Below are positions 25,070 to 32,412 of a stretch of 64,000 bases of DNA, piece after piece. Origin of the DNA: Gemmataceae bacterium (GTDB lineage: Bacteria; Planctomycetota; Planctomycetia; Gemmatales; Gemmataceae). The notes under the pieces are model-generated. The model was not told where the DNA came from. It worked only from the letters and a program-made list of their open reading frames with translations, and did not search any database. Location of the stretch: assembly GCA_022842245.1 (NCBI GenBank), contig JALHPZ010000016.1:1-64000 (forward strand), given 5' to 3'. A program made the position numbers and the translations under genes. The number at the start of each line of letters is the position of its first letter. Positions within the stretch are counted from its first letter, which is position 1.

Positions 25070-25531
25070 TCACTCGTCGTCGGTGAGGTTCACCTGGTTC
25101 TTGAGGATCCGCTGCGCCGTGGCCCAGGCGGACTCCAAGTAGTGATAGTACTCGTCGGCGGACATCGTGCCAGTCGGGTCGGCGGTCATGGTGAAGAGCC
25201 AGCCGTCGCCGTAGCCGTCGGCGTTGATGGCGGAGGGGTCGGTGAGGAGGGACGAATTGAACGTGTCGATGGTGCCGGCGAGCGGGGCGTAGAGTTCGCT
25301 CTGCGCTTTCGAGCTTTCGATGAAGCCGATCTCGTCCCTGAGGGCGACGACGCGCGGAGCGTCGAACTTCCATTCGAGGAAGTAGACGTCCTGCATGAGG
25401 CGGATGGCGTACGCGGAGAAGCCAAAGCGACCCGTGGCGGGGTCGAACCACATATGGTTGCGGCAATACCGGCGGTCCGTTGGAACGACGGCCGCGTGCT
25501 TGCCCATGAGGAAGGTAAGTGGATCAGGCAT
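25070..25531 (-). CDS. GcvH-like lipoyl carrier protein
   Basis: A 153-aa protein with the H-protein lipoyl domain: 'IGFIESSKAQSELYAPLAG', in which Lys75 sits where the lipoylated Lys lies in GcvH (ESVKA-type motif), and 'DGWLFTM' near the C-terminal end. It is longer than an ordinary H protein owing to an N-terminal extension (residues 1-25) and a C-terminal helix. No gcvP or gcvT gene is in the window; instead it is flanked by a radical SAM gene (three bases upstream) and a ferredoxin-like gene (four bases downstream). That suggests a lipoyl carrier outside glycine cleavage. Lipoylation itself is not proven. Confidence 0.78.
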   Translation of the reverse strand: MPDPLTFLMGKHAAVVPTDRRYCRNHMWFDPATGRFGFSAYAIRLMQDVYFLEWKFDAPRVVALRDEIGFIESSKAQSELYAPLAGTIDTFNSSLLTDPSAINADGYGDGWLFTMTADPTGTMSADEYYHYLESAWATAQRILKNQVNLTDDE

Positions 25532-25534
25532 GTC

Positions 25535-26860
25535 TCAAGTGTATCGCTTGGAGGCATGCTCCGGCTCGAAGAACGTCGGCAGGTGGCGGTCGATTTGCAT
25601 CAGTCCCGCCGGGGTCAGCTCGACGCCGTTCGGCTTCATCCGCAGCCAGCCTTCGCTTTCGAGCTTTTTGTAGCCGGCTTCGAACTCCCGCGTGATGTCC
25701 TTGCCGAATTTCGACTGGAAGTAGTCCCTCTCCAGGTGCCCGGTCTTCAGTTGCAGGATCATCTCGCGGATAAGTTTCTGCTTGTCATTCACGGGCAGTG
25801 CTCGACCCAGGGGAAGTTCGCCCATTGCCAGCTTCTCGATGTAGGCTTCCCACGTGTCGACGTTTTGAACGTGGACGCCGTTCAAGTGACCGAAGCTGGC
25901 GACGCCGGTGCCAAACATGTCCGCCCCGTGCCAAAGGGCATCGCGATAGACGAACCGCTTGTTTCCTGTGGATTTGACGACAGTGTATGCACTCGAGATT
26001 TCGTAACCGTTGGCGCAGAATTGGTCGAAGGCGTATTTCACCCATTCGCGTTTCGTCGGCCAGTCGGCGACCTTCGTGGCATCCGGCTTCGCCTCTTCGC
26101 CGACCATCTGCAGTTCCTTCGAGAATGTCGTGTTGTAAGGCAGTTCCATCTGGTAGATCGTCACGCTGTCTGGAGCGAGCGTCAGCGTCTTGCGGACGCA
26201 GTCCTTCCAGTTGTCCCAGTCTTCGCCGACCATGCCGGCGATGAGGTCGATGTTGATCTGCGAGAAGCCGAGTTCGCGCGCCCAGCCATAGGCGCGGTGA
26301 ATCTCCTCTTCGAGGTGTGCCCGCCCGTTGTACTGGAGGATTTCCGGTTTGAAGTTCTCGACGCCAAGGGAGAGCCGCGTGACGCCGAGCTCGCGGAGCG
26401 TCTGGAGCTTGTGCTGTTGGAGCGTGCCCGGCTCGCACTCGAACGTGACCTCGCGGGCCGCATCCCACGGCAGGATCGCCTGGAGGCGTTGCATGAGGTC
26501 GCGAAGCTGGTTCGCGCTCAGGTACGACGGCGTACCGCCGCCGAAGTAGACGTAGTCGAGTTTCCGTCCGCCGACGATCGGCAGCCGGCTGCAGAGTTCA
26601 ACTTCCTTCACGAGGGCGTCGGTGTACGTCTCGACGTCGCGGGCGTTCTTGTCGGTGTAGACGCGGAAGTAGCAGAACTTGCAGCGCTTCCGGCAGAAGG
26701 GGATGTGCAGGTACAGTCCGAGCGGCGTGCCAGGCACGGGCGGCCGGTTCACGGCGGCGAGAGCGTCGGGCAGGAAGTTCGGCTTCCACGCGGAAAACGG
26801 CGGGTAGTTCGCGATGAAGTAATTTCCGAGGCCGGTCGTTTCCTGTTCGGCAGCGGTCAT
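25535..26860 (-). CDS. HemW-like radical SAM protein
   Basis: From the ATG at 26860, with GAGAG seven bases before it, the product is 441 aa; a GTG at 26890 would add ten residues. The radical SAM cluster motif is Cys56-x3-Cys60-x2-Cys63 ('CRKRCKFCYF'). 'YVYFGGGTPSYLS' and 'ELGVTRLSLGVENF' are typical of the coproporphyrinogen-III-oxidase-like (HemW/HemN) group, and the C-terminal winged-helix-like part ('LQLKTGHLERDYFQSKFG') also fits. HemW-type proteins bind haem or act as haem chaperones, while others are methyltransferases or dehydrogenases. With a lipoyl carrier and ferredoxin next to it, this one may belong to the local pathway rather than haem synthesis. Confidence 0.82.
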   Translation of the reverse strand: MTAAEQETTGLGNYFIANYPPFSAWKPNFLPDALAAVNRPPVPGTPLGLYLHIPFCRKRCKFCYFRVYTDKNARDVETYTDALVKEVELCSRLPIVGGRKLDYVYFGGGTPSYLSANQLRDLMQRLQAILPWDAAREVTFECEPGTLQQHKLQTLRELGVTRLSLGVENFKPEILQYNGRAHLEEEIHRAYGWARELGFSQINIDLIAGMVGEDWDNWKDCVRKTLTLAPDSVTIYQMELPYNTTFSKELQMVGEEAKPDATKVADWPTKREWVKYAFDQFCANGYEISSAYTVVKSTGNKRFVYRDALWHGADMFGTGVASFGHLNGVHVQNVDTWEAYIEKLAMGELPLGRALPVNDKQKLIREMILQLKTGHLERDYFQSKFGKDITREFEAGYKKLESEGWLRMKPNGVELTPAGLMQIDRHLPTFFEPEHASKRYT

Positions 26861-27108
26861 CGTACGGCTCTCGTTTGGAAGCGAATCCACGTGCGGACTA
26901 TTACGGCAATTGTACTCGACTCGTCAACTTGCGAAGGGCGGGAAAGGGGCGCTATCAGATTTGTACCCGTGACTTCGGCCGTGAGAAACCATCCGGAATA
27001 ACCCGATAACGCCCGGATTGCCGGTGTTTTTGGAGAACCGTACCACCGGTCCGCACTCAGGAAATGTGTGAATGATTCGAAAGGCAAGCCTTTCGTTGAC
27101 CGTTCGGC
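26861..27108. other. Intergenic region with one hairpin
   Basis: A 248-base gap between the radical SAM gene, which reads away, and the end of the sugar dehydrogenase gene; it should hold the promoter of the radical SAM-led operon. I found no convincing coding region. At 27078-27095 there is a perfect CGAAAGGC/GCCTTTCG palindrome just after the dehydrogenase stop codon, without a T-run. It may be part of that gene's terminator. Confidence 0.5.
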
Positions 27109-28434
27109 TCAGGCACGGATCAGTTTTTCCCGGCCCGTACCGATATGCCTGGTCGCGTTCCGTGTATCGACCACGCAACGCGATTCCCGCAGGATCCACT
27201 CATAGTCGTACGCGCTGTGATCGGTGGCGATCAGCACGCAGTCCTGATCGGCGAGATACTCGTCCGTCAGCGGCGTGCTGGCCATGCTCAGGTGCGGGTA
27301 ATGGCGCATCGGCGGCAGTTTCGGAATGTGCGGATCGTTGTAAGTGACGACGGCGCCTTTCTTGAGCAGCAGGTCCATCAGTTCGAATCCAGGCGACTCG
27401 CGCGGGTCGTCGATGTCCTTCTTGTACGCCATGCCGAGGATGGCGACCTTGCTGCCGCGGACCGGCTTGCCGGCGTCGTTCAGGGCGTCCGCGACCTTGC
27501 CCACGACGTACGCGGGCATGGCGGAGTTCACCTCGCCGGCGAGTTCGATGAAGCGGGTGTTCATGCCGTACTGTCGGGCGACCCACGTGAGGTAGAACGG
27601 GTCGATGGGAATGCAGTGCCCGCCAAGACCGGGACCGGGGTAGAACGCCTGGAAGCCGAACGGCTTGGTCTTCGCGGCTTCGATGACTTCCCAGACGTCG
27701 ATGCCCATGCGGTCGTAGAGCATCTTCAGTTCGTTCACCAGCGCAATGTTCACGGCGCGGTAGGTGTTCTCGAGGATCTTGCACGCCTCCGCCACCTCGG
27801 GCGTGCCGACGCGGACGACGCGCTCGACGACGCCGGCGTAGAGAAGTTCCGCGAGTTCGCCCGACTTCTCATCGAGGCCGCCGACGACTTTCGGAATGGT
27901 GTTCACGGAATGCGTTGTGTTGCCCGGGTCTTCGCGTTCGGGGCTGAAGGCGAGGAAGAAGTCCTCGCCGGCCGTCATTTCGGTCCGTTCGAGAATCGGC
28001 AGCACGACGTTGCGCGTCGTCGTCGGGTAGGTCGTGCTTTCGAGCACGACGAGTTGACCCGGCCGGAGCTGGCTGGCGATGGCGTGTGCGGAGTTCACCA
28101 CGTATTTGAGGTCCGGCTCGCGGGAGTCGGTCAGCGGCGTCGGCACGCAGACGATGATCGCGTCCATCCCCGCGAGGCGGTCGTAGCGCTCCGTGGCGCG
28201 GAAGCCCGCGGTTCGCATCGCGGCGATCTCGCCGTCGGGAATCTGCTGGATGTACGATTGGCCGGCGTTCAGTTTCGCCACCTTGGCGGTGTCCACATCG
28301 AATCCGGTGACGGTGAACCCGGCGCGGGCGAAGGCGCGGGCGAGCGGCAGTCCGACGTAGCCCAGGCCGATGATGCCGACGCGGGCATTCTTGGATCGGA
28401 TGCGCTGGAGCAGTTCTTGGAAGGTATCCGGCAT
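27109..28434 (-). CDS. UDP-N-acetylglucosamine 6-dehydrogenase-like (WbpA/TviB type)
   Basis: A 441-aa nucleotide sugar dehydrogenase. The Rossmann motif is 'VGIIGLGYVGLPLARAF' (19-35), the catalytic Cys is Cys274 in 'GPGLGGHCIPIDPFYLTW', and 'CKILENTYRAVNIALVNE' is the central helix. These features fit the WbpA/TviB group, which oxidises C6 of UDP-GlcNAc in two NAD-dependent steps to a uronic acid. The glycan gene block at 38-46 kb encodes the next three steps of the same pathway, so this enzyme probably feeds it from a separate site about 10 kb away. UDP-ManNAc dehydrogenase (WecC-like) is the main alternative. Confidence 0.88.
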   Translation of the reverse strand: MPDTFQELLQRIRSKNARVGIIGLGYVGLPLARAFARAGFTVTGFDVDTAKVAKLNAGQSYIQQIPDGEIAAMRTAGFRATERYDRLAGMDAIIVCVPTPLTDSREPDLKYVVNSAHAIASQLRPGQLVVLESTTYPTTTRNVVLPILERTEMTAGEDFFLAFSPEREDPGNTTHSVNTIPKVVGGLDEKSGELAELLYAGVVERVVRVGTPEVAEACKILENTYRAVNIALVNELKMLYDRMGIDVWEVIEAAKTKPFGFQAFYPGPGLGGHCIPIDPFYLTWVARQYGMNTRFIELAGEVNSAMPAYVVGKVADALNDAGKPVRGSKVAILGMAYKKDIDDPRESPGFELMDLLLKKGAVVTYNDPHIPKLPPMRHYPHLSMASTPLTDEYLADQDCVLIATDHSAYDYEWILRESRCVVDTRNATRHIGTGREKLIRA

Positions 28435-28600
28435 GGGGTCGTCCTTGATCCCGGGGAGGCCCGGATTCTACGCCGGAACCGGCCGGGGCTGTCAATGGGG
28501 ACCTGCGCCGGCACAATCGGCAGGGCCGTCAGACTTCGCCCACCATTTCCCGCCGGCTTCGATTGGCAGCCCGCCCCCGCGCGGTCAGAATACGAGTGCT

Positions 28601-29842
28601 ATGCCCGTCCCCCGCACCGCCCACGACTATCTCCAGTGCACGCGCGAGAGCCTGCTCGTCGCGGACGAAGTGATCGACCGTTATGCGCAGGCCGATTGGA
28701 CCGGTCAGACCGTCGAGGACGCCGCCCGTCTCCTCGTCGCCGACGGCCACCTCACGTTGTTCCAGGCCAACTACATCCTGAAGGGCCGATACAAGAACTT
28801 CTTCATCGGCAAGTACAAGGTCCTCGCCCCGATCGGCTCCGGCGGCGCGAGCCAGGTGTTCCTCTGCGAACACTCCGTCATGCGCCACCGCGTTGCGGTC
28901 AAGATGCTCAAGCTGCACGCGAAGAGCGACCCCGGCACGCTCGAACGCTTCAAGCGCGAAGCCCGCGCCGCCGCCGCGGTCAACCATCCGAATGTCGTCC
29001 GCGCCTACGATTTCGACCTCGCCGAGGGGAAGCACTACTACATCGTGATGGACTACGTCGACGGAGTGAACCTCGAAGACCTCGTTGCGCGGGTCGGCCC
29101 GCTGCCGCCCGAACGGGCGGTGAACTATGCGATCCAGGCCGCCACCGGGCTCCAGCACATCCACGAGTGCGGCCTCGTTCACCGCGATATCAAGCCGAGC
29201 AACCTGCTGCTGGACCGTGCCGGCATCGTGCGCATCCTCGATCTCGGACTCGTCCGGTTCGCGGAATCGAAGGACGACGGGCTGACGCGGATGCAGAACG
29301 ACCATGTCGTTCTCGGCACCGCCGACTACCTGTCGCCCGAGCAGGCGCTGAAGTCCGACGACCTCGACATTAGGTCGGACCTCTACAGCCTCGGGGTGAC
29401 GCTGTATTTCCTGCTGGCGGGGAAGGCGCCGTACGCCGACCTGAACGTCGCGCAGAAGTTGCTGTTCCACCAGTTCAAGGAGCCGCCGCCGCTCGATCAT
29501 GTGCCACCGGACCTGTTCGCCGTGATGCAGACGCTGATGGCGAAGAAGCCGGAGGACCGGTATCAGACGCCGGCGGAGTTCGTGGAGGCCGTGGCGGCGT
29601 GGGCGCGCGTGCCGGTGCCGCCGCCGCTGGACAGCGAGATTCCGGTCGTACTGGCGCCGTCGGCGACGCCGAGCAACATCCCGCGTTCGCTCACCGGGCC
29701 GATCCTGCCTCCCTCGTTGGTGATTCCGGCGTCCCCGGCACCGCCACCCGCAAGCCCGTCCCTACCGATCTCAGTCTGGATCGCCGGCGGCGTACTGATC
29801 GTCGCGATCGTCGCCGCCGTCGCCATCATCCTGTCGCGGTGA
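28601..29842 (+). CDS. Membrane-anchored Ser/Thr protein kinase
   Basis: The ATG at 28601 gives 413 aa. The kinase domain runs from about residue 72 to 335: Gly-rich loop 'IGSGGASQVFL', Lys101 in 'VAVKML', catalytic loop 'HRDIKPSN' (Asp196), DFG replaced by DLG (Asp214), and 'TADYLSPEQ'. Key residues are present, so activity is likely. The first 70 residues form a small helical domain seen in front of many planctomycete kinases. A Pro/Ser-rich linker leads to one transmembrane helix (about 390-410) at the very end, so the protein is tail-anchored with the kinase in the cytoplasm. The gene is divergent from the sugar dehydrogenase. Substrate unknown. Confidence 0.88.
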   Translation: MPVPRTAHDYLQCTRESLLVADEVIDRYAQADWTGQTVEDAARLLVADGHLTLFQANYILKGRYKNFFIGKYKVLAPIGSGGASQVFLCEHSVMRHRVAVKMLKLHAKSDPGTLERFKREARAAAAVNHPNVVRAYDFDLAEGKHYYIVMDYVDGVNLEDLVARVGPLPPERAVNYAIQAATGLQHIHECGLVHRDIKPSNLLLDRAGIVRILDLGLVRFAESKDDGLTRMQNDHVVLGTADYLSPEQALKSDDLDIRSDLYSLGVTLYFLLAGKAPYADLNVAQKLLFHQFKEPPPLDHVPPDLFAVMQTLMAKKPEDRYQTPAEFVEAVAAWARVPVPPPLDSEIPVVLAPSATPSNIPRSLTGPILPPSLVIPASPAPPPASPSLPISVWIAGGVLIVAIVAAVAIILSR

Positions 29843-29909
29843 ACTCTCTCACCGCCGCCGCGTCCAACCGGTACAATCGTTCCGTCGGATACCGATCGGA
29901 GATTGTATC

Positions 29910-32339
29910 GTGTCTTCGCGCCCCCGTTTCGTTCTGGTCGTCGCCTGTCTCGTCGGATTCGCCGCTCCCGCGTTTGCGGTGATCAAAAAGCTCACTCCGC
30001 TCAAGGAGGTGATCGGCGATGCGGAGACGATCCTCGTCGCGGAAGTGGGCAAAGTGGACGCGGACAAGCCGAGCGTCTCCTTCCAGTGGAAAGAGAACCT
30101 GAAGGGGAAGGCCGGCTGGGAAACGATCCTCGTGAACCTGAAGGGGGACGCCTTCGCGAAGAAGGACAACCATACGAAGGCGATGCTCGACCGTCTGACG
30201 CCCGGTCGGAAATTGATCCTGTTCCTGACACCCGTGGAGAAGACGACGGTTGCGTTCGGCTTTGTCGATGGCACCTGGTTCCAGATGCGTGGCACGCCGG
30301 CGGGGGAGGGGAAGACGGCGTGGGCGTTCCTGCACTGCGAGCCGTTCTTCACGCGGACGTACAAGGGCACGACGGACGAATTGAAGGCGGTGGTCGAAAA
30401 AGCGATCACCGGGAAGGCCGCGCCGCCGGAACCGAACGAGAAGGCGGAGCCGGGTTTCGGCCCGCTACCGGAGAAAAAAAGCGGATTCATTCGATCGCCG
30501 ATGCTCTTCGGTGTGATACCGTCCGCGGTACTGATGGCGCCGCTGGCCATCGTGGCGGCACTCTTTCCCGGCGTCTTCGCACGGCTGGCGATGACGATGA
30601 AACGCTGGCGCGCCTTCCTCGCCTTCGCCAGCGTCAACACCACCGTCGCCGCGATCTACTACTACTGCCGCGGCTGGCTGCCGGATCACTGGCTGGCGTC
30701 GCCGCGATCATTTCTCGTACTCGTGACGCTCAATGCCGTCGCCGGTATGGTCTGGGCCGGGCAGCGGCATCGGCGGGGCGCGCTGGACCCGGCCTCGACC
30801 GCCGCGCCAAGCGCACATCAATTCCTCGGCCTCTGCGGCGCCATCGTCGGGTTCTTCGTCCTTCTCATCGTGCCGGTTTGGATCTTCTTCGGGAAGGCGC
30901 AGATCCTCGAACTGCCGGTCCGCGAATTCACGGGCATGTTCGCCGGCCTCGTGCTCGCACTCGCGTACACCGGGTATCGCGCCATCACGAAACGAGTCGA
31001 TCCACCGGACTCCAAGCCGAAGCTCAGCCTGTCGGGTGAAACGGTCGCGCTCGCCGGCATGGTGCTCTTCGGCCTCGCGATGCTCGCTGTCGATTCTCGC
31101 CCGGCCACGCTGCCGACCGGGGCGGAGCAGGGGGACGCCACCGAGACTTCGATCGGTCCGAAACTCGCGGACGTGCAGGTGTTTACCTTCCCCGGCGCGC
31201 TCGAAGTCTATTCAGGACTCGCGCTCGACGACGCCGGCCGGCTCTACTTCGGCGCCGAGAGCAAGGGCGGCACCGGTAGCGTCTGGTGTGTCGATCCGAA
31301 GACCGGCGCGGCGATCTGGAAATTCACCAACGATGGCGACCTGCAGCCGGTCTACTGCATTCCAACCATCGCGGATGGCAAGGTCTACGTCGGGGAAGGG
31401 CTACACACCGATTCCGAACGGCGGATGTTCTGCCTTGATGCGAAGACGGGAGAGGCACAATGGCACTTCAAGACCGAGAGCCACACCGAAGGCCGTGCGG
31501 CGCTGGCAGGCGGCACGTTGATTTTCTGCGCCGGGGACGACGGGCTGTACGGCATTGACGCGAAGACGCAGGCAAAGCGGTGGCACTTCGAAGGAACGCC
31601 CCGCAAACTGCACATCGATACGCCGCCAGCCGTGCGCGGCCGGCGAGTCTTCTTCGGCTCCGGCTACCACACGCTCGCGCTGCTCTGTGCCGACGCGAAC
31701 ACCGGGGACGAACTCTGGCGGACGCCGGTCGACCTGCGATCGTTCGGTGCCCCGCTCGCGCGGGGAAACCACGTTTATTTCGGACTCGGCACCGGGAACC
31801 TGATCGACGACCTGTCGACAGAAGCCGAGGACGGCGTGCCGCGCGAGACGGCGGCGAAGGGGGCCGTCGTTTGCCTGGACGCGACGACCGGGAAGGAAGT
31901 CTGGCGGTACGAACTGCCGAAGTCGGTGCACGCGGAAATGTCCGCCGACCTTCGGGCCTTGTACGCCTGCTGCAAGGATGGGACGGTCTACGCCATCGAT
32001 CGTCATTCCGGGAAGTTGCGCTGGAAGCGGACGCTCGGCGAGGCGTTCGCGGCCGGGCCGGCGCTGGCGACGCATGCGAACGGCGCGGCGACCGTGGCGG
32101 TGTACGCCGTCACGCTCGACGGCCGCGCGGCGTGCCTGAACCCGGCGAACGGCGACATCTTTTGGCAGCGCAACCTCACCGAGCAGACCGGCAAGATCGT
32201 GCAGGTTCTCTCGACGCCGGTCGTGACGAGCGCACCCGACGGGACTCGTACGCTGTTCATCGGCTCGAAGGGGGAAAACCGGAACAACGGCGAACGGATC
32301 GCGACGGTCTTTCGCATCGTGGATGCCTTGGACGACTGA
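29910..32339 (+). CDS. Membrane protein with C-terminal PQQ-type beta-propeller
   Basis: An 809-aa protein starting with GTG. Order: signal peptide (1-23); a soluble region (about 25-195); about five transmembrane segments (roughly 205-395, with 'GVIPSAVLMAPLAIVAALF', 'FLGLCGAIVGFFVLLIVPVW', 'FAGLVLALAYTGYRAI' and 'TVALAGMVLFGLAMLAV'); then a PQQ-type propeller (about 430-809) with blade motifs such as 'CVDPKTGAAIWKF', 'CLDAKTGEAQWHF', 'CADANTGDELWRT', 'CLDATTGKEVWRYE' and 'AIDRHSGKLRWKR'. The propeller is probably outside the cytoplasmic membrane. I know no characterised protein with this order. It lies between two kinase genes on the same strand. Confidence 0.75.
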   Translation: MSSRPRFVLVVACLVGFAAPAFAVIKKLTPLKEVIGDAETILVAEVGKVDADKPSVSFQWKENLKGKAGWETILVNLKGDAFAKKDNHTKAMLDRLTPGRKLILFLTPVEKTTVAFGFVDGTWFQMRGTPAGEGKTAWAFLHCEPFFTRTYKGTTDELKAVVEKAITGKAAPPEPNEKAEPGFGPLPEKKSGFIRSPMLFGVIPSAVLMAPLAIVAALFPGVFARLAMTMKRWRAFLAFASVNTTVAAIYYYCRGWLPDHWLASPRSFLVLVTLNAVAGMVWAGQRHRRGALDPASTAAPSAHQFLGLCGAIVGFFVLLIVPVWIFFGKAQILELPVREFTGMFAGLVLALAYTGYRAITKRVDPPDSKPKLSLSGETVALAGMVLFGLAMLAVDSRPATLPTGAEQGDATETSIGPKLADVQVFTFPGALEVYSGLALDDAGRLYFGAESKGGTGSVWCVDPKTGAAIWKFTNDGDLQPVYCIPTIADGKVYVGEGLHTDSERRMFCLDAKTGEAQWHFKTESHTEGRAALAGGTLIFCAGDDGLYGIDAKTQAKRWHFEGTPRKLHIDTPPAVRGRRVFFGSGYHTLALLCADANTGDELWRTPVDLRSFGAPLARGNHVYFGLGTGNLIDDLSTEAEDGVPRETAAKGAVVCLDATTGKEVWRYELPKSVHAEMSADLRALYACCKDGTVYAIDRHSGKLRWKRTLGEAFAAGPALATHANGAATVAVYAVTLDGRAACLNPANGDIFWQRNLTEQTGKIVQVLSTPVVTSAPDGTRTLFIGSKGENRNNGERIATVFRIVDALDD

Positions 32340-32412
32340 CCAAGCCGCGCGGTTCTCTCATATCTTTCCAACGGAAGCCGGCGTAAACTGAAGGCACCTC
32401 GGAACGCCTCCC

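Noticed and set aside
27078..27095. Perfect 8-bp palindrome as a Rho-independent terminator
   Set aside because: No T-run follows on either strand; kept only as a hairpin in the intergenic entry.
27145..29373. Open frame of 742 codons on the plus strand
   Set aside because: It runs antisense to the sugar dehydrogenase and then through the kinase gene in a wrong frame; no domain pattern.
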